In this document: positions 9,673 to 17,692 of the stretch, piece by piece
How positions within the stretch are numbered: position 1 is the stretch's first letter
How the letters are laid out: each line of letters starts with the position of its first letter
Assembly (NCBI GenBank): GCA_025989215.1
Contig: JAPDNP010000010.1
Location: 51,064-115,063 of the forward strand
Source: Neisseriaceae bacterium JH1-16
GTDB taxonomy: Bacteria; Pseudomonadota; Gammaproteobacteria; Burkholderiales; Chromobacteriaceae
Direction: 5' to 3'
DNA: 64,000 nt
Notes under the pieces: generated by a model
The model's input: only the letters and a program-made list of their open reading frames with translations
What the model was told of the DNA's origin: nothing
Databases searched by the model: none
Made by a program: the position numbers and the translations under genes

Positions 9673-10611
9673 ATGCTGAACCTGCCCCCGCGGCTGGCGG
9701 CCCGGCTCGACAGCAGCCAGTTCGCCAACCTGCACACCTTTCTCGCCGCCGCCCGGCACCTGAGCTTCGCGCGCGCGGCCGAAGAACTGTGCCTGAGCCC
9801 CAGCGCGGTCAGCCACCGCATCGGCCGGCTGGAACGCGCGCTGGGCCAGCGGCTGTTCACCCGGCTGACCCGCCAGGTGCGGCTCACCGAGGCCGGCGAG
9901 CGCATCTTCGCCATACTGCAAGGCGCGGTGGACCAGTTGGCCGCAGCGCTCGACCCCGGTTCGGCCGACGAGGTGGCCGGACCGCTGGCGCTGTACGCCA
10001 GCCCATCGCTGGCGCAATGCTGGCTGGTGCCGCGCCTGGCCGGCTTCACCGAACGCTACCCGGCGGTGGCGGTGGACCTGCGCGTCGGCAACGAGCCGGT
10101 CGACTTTCGCACCCGCCAGCTCGACCTGGCGCTCTACTACGGCGACGGCGACTTTCCGGGCCTTACCAGCACCCGGCTGATGGACGAGCAGCTCGCCCCG
10201 GTGTGCAGCCCCGAGTATGCCCGCCGCCACGGTCTGTTCGGCCAAGCCGAGCGGCTGCGCGACTGCACCTTGCTGCACGACGCGCTGGCCTGGCACCACG
10301 CCGCTCACGACGCCGAATGGACGCAATGGGCACACCGTCACGGCCTGACGGCGGCGCTGCCCGAGCGCTCGCTCAGCTTCGACCGCGCCGACCTGTGCGC
10401 GCTGGCGGCCGTCCACCACGCCGGCATCGCCCTCGGGCGGCGGCGGCTGGTACAGGCGCAGCTCGATCGCGGCGAGCTGGTGCTGCCCTTCGGTCCTTTC
10501 AGCGAATCCGGCCGCTACGCCTACTACCTGGTCCACCCGCCGCAAGCCGTGCTGCCGCGCCGCCTGCAGTTGTTCATCGACTGGCTGCACGACTGTGCCG
10601 CGGCGGGCTGA
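9673..10611 (+). CDS. dsdC: LysR-family regulator, DsdC-like
   Basis: A 312-residue LysR-type regulator. The N-terminal helix-turn-helix region reads FANLHTFLAAARHLSFARAA and EELCLSPSAVSHRIGRLE, closely resembling E. coli DsdC, the D-serine-responsive activator of dsdA. The rest is the two-lobed effector-binding domain. The gene begins 7 bases after dsdA; TATAAT at 9661-9666 overlaps the dsdA stop and could give it its own promoter, though I see no good -35. Assignment as DsdC rests on sequence plus position. Confidence 0.85.
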   Translation: MLNLPPRLAARLDSSQFANLHTFLAAARHLSFARAAEELCLSPSAVSHRIGRLERALGQRLFTRLTRQVRLTEAGERIFAILQGAVDQLAAALDPGSADEVAGPLALYASPSLAQCWLVPRLAGFTERYPAVAVDLRVGNEPVDFRTRQLDLALYYGDGDFPGLTSTRLMDEQLAPVCSPEYARRHGLFGQAERLRDCTLLHDALAWHHAAHDAEWTQWAHRHGLTAALPERSLSFDRADLCALAAVHHAGIALGRRRLVQAQLDRGELVLPFGPFSESGRYAYYLVHPPQAVLPRRLQLFIDWLHDCAAAG

Positions 10612-10996
10612 GCGCCGCGAACGAGGTGACGTTGCTGCAAAGCTAAACCCCTGCCGAGCATCGTTGCGTTGCCGTGCACCCTACGGGTCTTGCGCACCTG
10701 GCCGGGACCGCTGCGCTGCGTGTTGGGGTCTGGAATAACGCAGCCGCCATCTCCCGGCGGCGGTGCCGACCGGACGCCGATGTACGACATCGCCCGCGCC
10801 GACCCCGCCGGCATTACCCCCTGCTGCACACCGGCGTCGAACGGTGTCGCGCTGACCGGCGAACTCCCGTGCGACCAGGCCGCCCTCATGCTCAATACGC
10901 TCCCCCGCAGCAAGGGCCAGCGACAGAGGCAGAATGTTTGACGCCGGTCCGACCGCGCGTCGTATAGTAAATCCCCACTTTCTGCCGGGCCCCACC
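10612..10996. other. Intergenic region with decayed copy of the GNAT gene start
   Basis: This 385-base stretch contains, at 10781-10895, a degenerate copy of the first ~120 bases of the following GNAT gene. It starts with the same MYDIA codons and later matches LTGE.P.D..A.M. The copy has deletions and a frame change and cannot encode the enzyme. Nothing else is recognised; the promoter of the intact gene should lie in 10900-10990. Confidence 0.6.
10781..10895 (+). pseudogene. Decayed duplicate of GNAT acetyltransferase 5' end
   Basis: The sequence from ATG at 10781 gives MYDIARADPAGI and later LTGELPCDQAALM. The intact gene at 10997 gives MYDIALATAADLDGI and LTGEFPRDKVAAMM at matching positions. 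In between, one part (PLLHT, compare ALLHA) is found only in another frame, so there is at least one indel. I read it as an old partial tandem duplication. The conserved part is limited to the N-terminus, so it was probably never a full gene. Confidence 0.6.
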
Positions 10997-11491
10997 ATGT
11001 ACGACATCGCCCTCGCCACCGCCGCCGACCTCGACGGCATCGCCGCGCTACTGCACGCCAACTCGCCCTCGCAGGGTGGTTCGTTGACCGGCGAATTCCC
11101 GCGCGACAAGGTCGCCGCCATGATGGCCGGTGGAACGCCGGTGCTGGTCGCCCGTCGCGATGGCCGGGTAGTCGGCGTGCTGTTTACCGCGCCCAAGGAC
11201 ACCCCGGTGGTGGTGCCGTCGATCACGGCGATGTGGAAGGCCTGGCCGGGGCAGCCCGACGCCTATGCGTACGGCCCGGTATGCATCGCCGCGAGCGAAC
11301 GCGGCCAGGGCCTGCTGCCGCGGCTGTACGCGGCGCTGCAGGCGCACTGCCCGGGCCGCGAGGCGGTGCTGTTCATCCGCCGCGACAACACAGCCTCGCT
11401 GCGGGCCCACCTGCGCCTCGGCATGAGCGAGGTGGCCGGCTACACGCTCGACGGCGTCGACTACGCGGTGCTGAGCGACCTGCCGCGCTGA
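10997..11491 (+). CDS. GNAT-family N-acetyltransferase
   Basis: A 164-residue single-domain acetyltransferase. The acetyl-CoA loop is seen as CIAASERGQGLLPRLYAALQ (the R/Q-x-x-G-x-G/A pattern), followed by the usual beta5-alpha4 unit FIRRDNTASLRAHLRLGMSE. Its substrate is unknown. The start at 10997 is chosen because homology with the decayed upstream copy begins exactly at this MYDIA. No gene is tightly linked. Confidence 0.85.
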   Translation: MYDIALATAADLDGIAALLHANSPSQGGSLTGEFPRDKVAAMMAGGTPVLVARRDGRVVGVLFTAPKDTPVVVPSITAMWKAWPGQPDAYAYGPVCIAASERGQGLLPRLYAALQAHCPGREAVLFIRRDNTASLRAHLRLGMSEVAGYTLDGVDYAVLSDLPR

Positions 11492-11654
11492 GCCGCTTGG
11501 CGACGTCAGAGCTCGGTGGAGGAAACGCCCGAGCCTTGGCGAACGCCAAAAGTCGCTACCCCCCCGTGCCGTGCCATACCGCCGCATGATGACAGCCCTC
11601 GCCGATGGTGTACGCTGGGCGGGCGTCCCCCGCCCTGTTCTGCAAAGGAATCCC

Positions 11655-12173
11655 ATGACCGCAACTGCATCCCCCTGGCGCCTGCTGCTGATCGGCGCCG
11701 GCGACGTCGCCCGTGAGCTGGCCGAACTGGCGCCGCGGCTCGGCTACGCCGTCAGCGTCTGCGAACCGCGCGCCGAGCGGCGCGAGGCCTGGCCCGATGC
11801 GGCCGAAGCCTGGCTGGACCACGACCCGAGCGAGGCGCTGCGCCAGTTCGCCCCGGACGCCTATAGCGCGGTGGTGGCGCTGGCGCACGTACCGGCGATC
11901 GACGACGCCGCGCTGATCGCCGCGCTACCCTCGCCGGCCTTCTACGTCGGCGCGATCGGCTCGCGCGCCAATGCCGAGGCGCGGCTCGCCAGGTTGGCCG
12001 AAGCCGGCATCGGCGAAGCCGACCGGCTACGCCTGAAGGCGCCGATCGGCCTGTCCATCGGCAGCCGCAGCCCGGCCGAGATCGCCATCGCCATCCTGGC
12101 CGAACTGATCGACCAGCGCCGCCGCCAGCACGCCGCGCCGAGCGGGCCGCTGTGCGTGGCCGGGGTGAGCTGA
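11655..12173 (+). CDS. XdhC-type Rossmann-domain protein
   Basis: A 172-residue protein with an N-terminal nucleotide-binding turn (LLLIGAGDVARELAELA) and the XdhC C-terminal signature FYVGAIGSRANAEARLARLAEAG followed by APIGLSIGSRSPAEIAIAILAE. XdhC/CoxI proteins help insert sulfurated molybdenum cofactor into xanthine dehydrogenase-type enzymes. Here the N-terminal CoxI-like domain is missing and no molybdoenzyme gene is nearby, so a stand-alone role is unclear. AAAGGA just before 11655 supports the start. Confidence 0.8.
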   Translation: MTATASPWRLLLIGAGDVARELAELAPRLGYAVSVCEPRAERREAWPDAAEAWLDHDPSEALRQFAPDAYSAVVALAHVPAIDDAALIAALPSPAFYVGAIGSRANAEARLARLAEAGIGEADRLRLKAPIGLSIGSRSPAEIAIAILAELIDQRRRQHAAPSGPLCVAGVS

Positions 12174-12332
12174 GCGACGGGCCGGAGCGGCCACTCGCCG
12201 CCCCACCGCTACCGCCCGGCCCGGCCGGCCGGGTCGACCCGGGTCGAACGACTAAGGTGATACCAGGGCGGAGTACGCCGGCGCGGCATCCGCGCCGCAA
12301 CGATGCGCCCCGTTCCGCGAGGAGACGACGGC

Positions 12333-12788
12333 ATGGACGATGCAAAGCTATTGTGGGTGCTGGGTCACCGGATCCGCCCGCTCGACACCGACGAGTCCTA
12401 CGGCATGATCGAGGTGACCACGCCGCCCGGGGTAGCCGGCCCGCCCCCGCACCATCACCGGCGCGAGAGCGAGTTCTTCTTCATCCTGAAAGGCCAGCTG
12501 GACTTGATGAGCAACGGCCGGTGGCAGCCCTGCGCGGCCGGCAGCTTCGTCGAGCTGCCGCCGTTCACCACCCACACCTTCATCAACCACGGCAACGAGG
12601 ACGTGGTCTGGGTCACCGGCTGGCGCCCGAAAGGCTTCGAACGCTTCTTTGTCGAGTTCGGCATCCCCGTCGACCAGGCCGGGGCACGGGAACAGTCGCT
12701 CTCCGCCACCGTGCTGCAACGCATCGTCGAGAGCGTCGAGCGTTACGGCATGCACGTCGACGCCCCGCCGGCCCCCGCCGCGGACTAA
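12333..12788 (+). CDS. Cupin-domain protein
   Basis: A 151-residue protein with one cupin barrel. Motif 1 is seen as PPHHHRRESEFFFILKGQLDL, giving His, His and Glu metal ligands, and motif 2 as VELPPFTTHTFINHG with the last His. Such proteins are metal-dependent small-molecule enzymes or sensors; the substrate cannot be told. GAGGAG about 10 bases before ATG 12333 sets the start. It converges with the LysR gene on the other strand, with 43 bases between. Confidence 0.82.
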   Translation: MDDAKLLWVLGHRIRPLDTDESYGMIEVTTPPGVAGPPPHHHRRESEFFFILKGQLDLMSNGRWQPCAAGSFVELPPFTTHTFINHGNEDVVWVTGWRPKGFERFFVEFGIPVDQAGAREQSLSATVLQRIVESVERYGMHVDAPPAPAAD

Positions 12789-12831
12789 CCGTCGGCGCCT
12801 TCGGCCAGATTGGCCGCGCTCGCGCGGGCCC

Positions 12832-13722
12832 TCAGCAGCGCACCGCCCGCGCTTCCAGAAAGTCCACCAGCCGCCGCGCCAGCCCGTCGCGCGGCGCGTT
12901 CGGCGGCCATACCGCGTAGACCCCCAACGACTCCACCCGCCAGTCGGGCAGCACCTCGATCAGCCGCCCGGCGCGCAGCGCCTCGGCGACCAGAAAGCGC
13001 GGCGGCGTCGCCAGCCCCACCCCCGCCTCGGCCAAGCGGCCGAGCGCCTCGACGCTGTCCACCGTCAGCCGCGGCGCGAACGAAAACGGCACCGCCTCGC
13101 CGGCTGCATCGATCAGCTGCTTGCGATTGGGGCGCGGTTTGAAGCCGATCCAGTCCCATTCGGCCAAGTCCTCGGGGCGCTGCGGCGCGGCAAAACGCGC
13201 CATCAGGCCGGGCGACGCCACCAGGCAGCGCGGCATATCGAACAGCCGTCGGGCCTTCAGCGTGCTGTCCGTGAGCGCGCCGATGCGGATCGCCAGGTCA
13301 AGGCCGTCGCGGATCAGGTCGCGCTTGGCATCGCCGAACTGCAGGTCGAGCGCCACCTTGGGATGGGTGTGCGAGAACGCGGCCAGCGCATCGAGCAGCG
13401 GGCTGGCGGCGAAGAACGCCGGCAGCGTGACGGTGAGCTTGCCGGTCGGCTCGGAGCCGGCCGCCACCGCGGCAAAGCCGCTCTCGGCCGCCGCCAGCAT
13501 CGCGCGGGCGTGCTCGAACAAGGCCTGGCCGTCGTGGCTGAGTGACAGCCGCCGAGTGGAGCGGTACAGCAGCGCCACGCCCAACCGTGCCTCCAGCTGC
13601 GCCACATGGTGGCTGACCACCGACGGCGACAGCCCCAGCGCATCGGCCGCGGCGCGAAACGACCCGGTCTCCACCGTCTTGGCGAACACCGCCAGCGCGC
13701 GCAAGTCGTCGATCATTGCCAT
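12832..13722 (-). CDS. LysR-family transcriptional regulator
   Basis: A 296-residue regulator: the winged helix-turn-helix covers about residues 1-60 (FAKTVETGSFRAAADALGLS and PSVVSHHVAQLEARLG), followed by a two-lobed ligand-binding domain. It is transcribed away from the DUF2000 gene with about 105 bases between their starts, the usual LysR target layout. Candidate starts are 13746, 13722 and 13716; I chose 13722, where the conserved region begins, but no strong ribosome site decides it. Confidence 0.88.
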   Translation of the reverse strand: MAMIDDLRALAVFAKTVETGSFRAAADALGLSPSVVSHHVAQLEARLGVALLYRSTRRLSLSHDGQALFEHARAMLAAAESGFAAVAAGSEPTGKLTVTLPAFFAASPLLDALAAFSHTHPKVALDLQFGDAKRDLIRDGLDLAIRIGALTDSTLKARRLFDMPRCLVASPGLMARFAAPQRPEDLAEWDWIGFKPRPNRKQLIDAAGEAVPFSFAPRLTVDSVEALGRLAEAGVGLATPPRFLVAEALRAGRLIEVLPDWRVESLGVYAVWPPNAPRDGLARRLVDFLEARAVRC

Positions 13723-13827
13723 GGTTTTTCGAACAGTGAATTGCAACTAAACCATATTATCAAGCAATCACGTCGCCGGTATCGTCTGCTGACCCGGGCC
13801 ACTTGCGCCCGTCCAGCGGAGTCCGCC

Positions 13828-14241
13828 ATGTCCAACCCGAAATGCGTGATCGTCCTCGACCAGGCACTACCACCCGGCGCGGCCGCCAACACCGCCGCGG
13901 TGCTGGCACTGAGCCTGGGCCGGGCCCACCCGGCGCTGATCGGCGCCGACCTGCACGACCAGGCCGGTCAGCCCCACCTCGGCATCACCACCGCCGCCAT
14001 CCCGATCCTGAAGAACGACACCGCCGCTCTGCGCACGCTGCGCGCGGCACTGCGCGAACACGAGCCAGCGCTGACCGTGGTCGACCTGAGCAGCGCCACC
14101 CGCCGCACCCGCAGCTACGCCGAGTACGCCGCCGACCTGGCCGCCACGCCAGCCGAGGCGATCGACTACCAGGGCATCGCGTTGTGCGGCGACGCGCAGC
14201 TGGTGACGCGCTACACCGGCAGCCATAGCCTGTGGCGCTGA
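13828..14241 (+). CDS. DUF2000 family protein
   Basis: A 137-residue protein beginning MSNPKCVIVLDQALPPGAAANTAAVLALSLG. This and the later segments GIALCGDAQLVTRYTGSHSLWR fit DUF2000, an uncharacterised family related in fold to peptidyl-tRNA hydrolase 2. No catalytic role is known. It is divergent from the LysR gene at 13722 and is the likely target of that regulator. Confidence 0.78.
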   Translation: MSNPKCVIVLDQALPPGAAANTAAVLALSLGRAHPALIGADLHDQAGQPHLGITTAAIPILKNDTAALRTLRAALREHEPALTVVDLSSATRRTRSYAEYAADLAATPAEAIDYQGIALCGDAQLVTRYTGSHSLWR

Positions 14242-14356
14242 GTGCCGTGCCCGCCTGGCATGCGCGACCAGACGGGTCCGGCCTGCTGCATCGGCGCCAC
14301 GCGCGCTGAACCGCCACGCCAACGTTGGCCGAAACAATGAAATCGGAGGAGGCAAT

Positions 14357-15091
14357 ATGCTGTGGAGTTTCATACTGGCCAGCGCCAGCGTCACCTTGAT
14401 GCCGGGGGCGTCGCTGGCGGTGGTACTGGACCGCACCCTGCGCGGCCCACTTCGTGCCGGGCTGGCAGCGCTGGCCGGCGTGGTGGCGGCCGATGCATTG
14501 TTGCTGGCGGTGACGATGTCGGGGCTCGGCGCGCTGCTGACCGCCTCGCCCGCCGCGCTGACCATGCTGAAGGGAATCGGCGCGCTGTATCTGGGCTACC
14601 TCGCCTGGGCCAGTTGGCGCGCCGGGCCGGCTTCGGCCAACGTTGAGGATGCTGCGGTGACGACGGCGCCCAGTACCGGTTCGCTATCTCGCGGGCAAAG
14701 AGTCAGCCAAGACGAGGTGGGGCTAAACAGTGGAATGCCCCTGGAGAACCGAGCCCTGTCAGTACGGCACTCAACGGGCACCGCAGCACGCGGGCCGATG
14801 CTCGGCGCGTTCGCGCAAGGGATGGGCGTCACCCTGCTCAACCCGAGCATCATCGTGTTCCTGCTGGCGTTCTTCCCGCCCTTCCTGCGCCGCGACGCGG
14901 GCGTGGCCAGCCAGCTGGCGCTGCTCGGCCCGCTGTTCCTCGCCACCGTGGCGGCGGTGCTGCTGGGCTATGTGCTGCTGGCGCACCGGCTGGGCGGGCG
15001 GGTGAAGCACGGCGCCGGCTCGCGCTGGCTGTCGCGGCTGACCGCGCTGGCGCTGCTGGGTGGCGGGCTGTATACCGCGCTGTCGGGTTAA
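14357..15091 (+). CDS. LysE/RhtB-family exporter with an inserted loop
   Basis: An inner-membrane amino-acid exporter family member of 244 residues. The start reads MLWSFILASASVTLMPGASL, with the conserved PG after the first helix, and later QGMGVTLLNPSIIVFLLAFFPPF, with the NP motif of helix 4. Between helices 3 and 4 (about residues 95-148) lies a ~50-residue hydrophilic segment with many Ser, Thr, Gln and Arg that is not usual for this family, where this loop is short. The frame stays open through it. GGAGGAGG ahead of the ATG is a strong ribosome site. Confidence 0.83.
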   Translation: MLWSFILASASVTLMPGASLAVVLDRTLRGPLRAGLAALAGVVAADALLLAVTMSGLGALLTASPAALTMLKGIGALYLGYLAWASWRAGPASANVEDAAVTTAPSTGSLSRGQRVSQDEVGLNSGMPLENRALSVRHSTGTAARGPMLGAFAQGMGVTLLNPSIIVFLLAFFPPFLRRDAGVASQLALLGPLFLATVAAVLLGYVLLAHRLGGRVKHGAGSRWLSRLTALALLGGGLYTALSG

Positions 15092-15229
15092 CCGTCCTTC
15101 TGGAAGTAAGTCGCAAGTGCGGCGTCTCGCGCCGACACGACCGATGGCGGTACGGCTACACCCAGCGCAACGGCGCCGGCAAGGCGCGTAGGCAAGGCGC
15201 GTAGACAAGACGAAGTTGGCCGAACGGGC

Positions 15230-15589
15230 TCAGCCGCCGGCGCGCTTCACCGTCCAGCCGTGCGGCTTCAGCTTTTCCATCACCAGCTCGACATGGTCGC
15301 CCTGGATTTCGATCACCCCATCCTTGACCGTGCCGCCCGAGCCACAGGCGGTGCGCAGCTGCTTGCCCAACTGCAGCAAGGCGGTCTCGTCGAGCGGCAC
15401 GCCCTTCACCAGCGTCACGCCCTTGCCCTTACGGCCCTTGGTCTCGCGCGACACCCGCACCACGCCGTCGGACGGCGGTGGGGCCGCCTTGGCACAGCTA
15501 CAGGCGTCCACCGGCTGGCGGCAGGCTGGGCACATGCGGCCGTGCTCGGTCGAATAGACTAGCCCGCCCGGTCCTTTCTGTTTACTCAT
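15230..15589 (-). CDS. yciH: SUI1/YciH-family translation initiation factor
   Basis: A 119-residue bacterial homologue of eIF1/SUI1. The short N-terminal part has a CPACRQPVDACSC cysteine cluster. The C-terminal SUI1 domain is seen as KGRKGKGVTLVKGVPL, LGKQLRTACGSGGTVKDGVI and QGDHVELVMEKLKPHGW. It is thought to act on the small ribosomal subunit in start-site fidelity. MSKQKGPGGLVYST is the usual beginning, so ATG 15589 is preferred to the ATG five codons upstream. Confidence 0.92.
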   Translation of the reverse strand: MSKQKGPGGLVYSTEHGRMCPACRQPVDACSCAKAAPPPSDGVVRVSRETKGRKGKGVTLVKGVPLDETALLQLGKQLRTACGSGGTVKDGVIEIQGDHVELVMEKLKPHGWTVKRAGG

Positions 15590-15711
15590 CGCCGGGGTCT
15601 CCATCGAAACAAAGCGCGCACTGTAGCACCGCCCCGCCGCGACCGCGACCCGGCGGTGTCCATGGATAGGACTAGCCCGACGGGCTTCGCGCGCCTCTAC
15701 GATGGTGAGGT

Positions 15712-16632
15712 TCAGCGCGATACCAGCGCCAGCAGCGCCTCGGCGTCGCCATCAAGCGGCCGCACCGACTGGAAACCCAACCGCTTCAGCCGGTGCGCGG
15801 CCTGCACCGCGGTGGCCGCGCCGGGGCAGGCGCACAGGGTGACGATGGGCCGGTGCTTCGGCCAACCTTCGACCATGGCGGCCAGGCTAGCCAGGTCGGT
15901 CAAGGTCGCTCCGGGAATGGCACCGGTCTCGGCCACCAGAGCGGCGCTGCGAAAATCTAGCAGCAAGGGCGGCGTGGCAGAGCGCAGCGCCGCGGCCAGC
16001 TCGGCCGGTGTGATATGCGGAATCGCAGCCAGCCGCTCGAAGCGGTAGCGTTGCCAGCCCTTCCACGCCAGCCACAGGCCCAACACCAGCGCGGCGCCGA
16101 GCATCAACCCGCCGCCGTTGCGGCTGAGCAGCGTCAGCAGCCCGAGCAGCTGATCGCGGCCCAGCCAGCCTACAGCCAGGGCGGAGCCGGCCCACAGCGC
16201 GGCGCCGACGCCGGCGGCGGCGAGAAAGTTCGGCAGCGGCATGCGCAAGGCGCCGGCGATCGGCGGCGCCACGGTAGAGAAACCGGGGATGAACTTGGCG
16301 AGCAGCAGCGAGCCGGCGCCCCAGCGGTTGAAGCGCGACTCGGTCTGCGCCACGCAGCTGCCCGGATTGAGCGACAGCCTGCACAGCCCGCCCAGCACCC
16401 GGTAACCGAAGGCGCGGCCGAGCCGGTACCAGAGCGCATCGGCGATCAGCGAGGCGATCACCGCCACCGCCAGCAATTGCGCCGCCGCGCCGGGCGATGC
16501 GAGCACGCTGCCGGCGATCAGCAGCGTCGGCACCGCCGGCACCGGCAGGCCCAACTGCTGCAACAGCACGTTCAGAAACACCACCCAGGTGGCGTCGCGC
16601 GCCAACGCGTCCCGGACGACGGCGATATCCAT
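15712..16632 (-). CDS. DedA-family membrane protein fused to a rhodanese domain
   Basis: A 306-residue fusion. Residues ~1-190 are a DedA/SNARE-associated membrane protein (QLGLPVPAVPTLLIAGSVLA, FIPGFSTVAPPIAGALRM), a family acting in lipid translocation and membrane homeostasis. Residues ~205-305 form a rhodanese domain whose active-site loop VTLCACPGAATA holds the catalytic Cys. The fusion suggests sulfur or redox control tied to the membrane, but the role is unknown. GAGAGG seven bases before ATG 16632 favours that start over the ATG at 16650. Confidence 0.85.
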   Translation of the reverse strand: MDIAVVRDALARDATWVVFLNVLLQQLGLPVPAVPTLLIAGSVLASPGAAAQLLAVAVIASLIADALWYRLGRAFGYRVLGGLCRLSLNPGSCVAQTESRFNRWGAGSLLLAKFIPGFSTVAPPIAGALRMPLPNFLAAAGVGAALWAGSALAVGWLGRDQLLGLLTLLSRNGGGLMLGAALVLGLWLAWKGWQRYRFERLAAIPHITPAELAAALRSATPPLLLDFRSAALVAETGAIPGATLTDLASLAAMVEGWPKHRPIVTLCACPGAATAVQAAHRLKRLGFQSVRPLDGDAEALLALVSR

Positions 16633-16651
16633 GGCAAACCTCTCGAACATG

Positions 16652-16683
16652 AAAAAAACCGGCCCATCACTAGGATGGACCGG
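16652..16683 (-). terminator. Intrinsic terminator of pirin gene
   Basis: CCGGCCCATC (16659-16668) pairs with GATGGACCGG (16674-16683) with one mismatch and a 5-base loop. On the minus strand it is followed by seven Ts (16652-16658), just after the pirin stop. Confidence 0.8.
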
Positions 16684-16690
16684 GTTGGGG

Positions 16691-17572
16691 TCAGGACAGC
16701 GCGATCTCGGCCGGCACCTGGCCGAAGCGGCCGGCGTTGAAGTCTTCGATCGCCTGGGCGATCTCGTCCTGGCTGTTCATCACGAACGGGCCATAGCCGA
16801 CGATCGGCTCGTCGATCGGCTCACCGCTCAACACCAGCAGCGTGACGTCGTTGTTCGCCTCCAGCAGCACCGTGCTGCCGTCGCGCTCCAGCATCACCAA
16901 ATCGGCCTCGCGCGCCACCTGCTCGCCGTTGACCAAGAGCGTGCCGTGCAGCACCACCAGCGCCAGCGTGTGGCCTTCGGGCAGGTTCAGCTCGGTGCTG
17001 CGCCCGGCCTTCAGCCGCACGTCCCACACGTCGATCGGCGTGAAGGTCTGCGCCGGGCCATGGTTGCCGAGATAATCGCCGGCGATCACCCGCAGCGAGC
17101 CGGCGCCGTCGGGCAGCGCCACGCTCGGAATCGCCCCGTCCAGCAGCGTCTGGTAGCGCGGTGCGGTCAGCTTGTCCTTCGCAGGCAAGTTCACCCACAG
17201 CTGCACCATCTCCAGCGTGCCGCCGTCGCGGGCAAACGATTCGGCGTGGTATTCCTCGTGCACGATGCCGCCGCCGGCGGTCATCCACTGCACGTCGCCC
17301 GGGCCGATGCGCCCGCCGCTGCCGGTGGAGTCGCGATGTTCCAGCTCGCCCTGGTAGACGATGGTCACCGTCTCGAAGCCGCGGTGCGGATGCTGGCCGA
17401 CGCCGCGCCGGTACTTGGTCGGCTTGAACGGCATCGGACCGGCGTAATCGAACAGCAGGAAGGGGCTGAGGTGGCGGCCGTGCGAGTCGTAGCTGAACAG
17501 CGAGCGCACCGGGAAGCCGTCGCCGACCCAGTGGCTGCGCGGGCTGCTGTAAACGCCGAGAATCTTTTTCAT
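16691..17572 (-). CDS. Pirin family protein
   Basis: A 293-residue bicupin protein of the pirin family, some of which have quercetinase activity and others modulate metabolism or regulation. The metal-binding motif is seen as GVGQHPHRGFETVTIVYQGELEHRDS and QWMTAGGGIVHEEYH, giving three His and one Glu. AGGAG lies 6 bases before ATG 17572 and 3 before ATG 17575, so 17572 is preferred. The gene is divergent from a LysR gene with a palindrome between, the common pirin arrangement, and ends in a clear terminator. Confidence 0.92.
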   Translation of the reverse strand: MKKILGVYSSPRSHWVGDGFPVRSLFSYDSHGRHLSPFLLFDYAGPMPFKPTKYRRGVGQHPHRGFETVTIVYQGELEHRDSTGSGGRIGPGDVQWMTAGGGIVHEEYHAESFARDGGTLEMVQLWVNLPAKDKLTAPRYQTLLDGAIPSVALPDGAGSLRVIAGDYLGNHGPAQTFTPIDVWDVRLKAGRSTELNLPEGHTLALVVLHGTLLVNGEQVAREADLVMLERDGSTVLLEANNDVTLLVLSGEPIDEPIVGYGPFVMNSQDEIAQAIEDFNAGRFGQVPAEIALS

Positions 17573-17665
17573 CATCGTCTCCTGGTGGGCCGAGTCGGCC
17601 GTTGCGATGGAGATAAGCTTAAGTCGCCACCCTTTTCAGCGGTAGATGGCAAGATGTACTCTCAG

Positions 17666-17683
17666 CGTTCTACCAGTAGAACG
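17666..17683 (+). promoter_or_regulatory. Perfect palindrome between pirin and LysR genes
   Basis: CGTTCTAC (17666-17673), two bases, then GTAGAACG (17676-17683), ending 9 bases before the LysR ATG and ~95 from the pirin start. It contains the T-N11-A pattern of LysR-type binding sites, so autoregulation and pirin control by this regulator are likely (inference). Confidence 0.6.
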
Positions 17684-17692
17684 ATAAACGAC

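Noticed and set aside
10669..10967. Two overlapping ~95-residue frames as real genes upstream of the GNAT gene
   Set aside because: They only contain the decayed duplicate of the GNAT start and otherwise Pro/Arg-rich shadow sequence.
16589..17692. 670-residue version of the LysR gene reaching back over the pirin gene
   Set aside because: The added 368 residues are antisense to pirin; homology and the divergent control region place the start at 17693.
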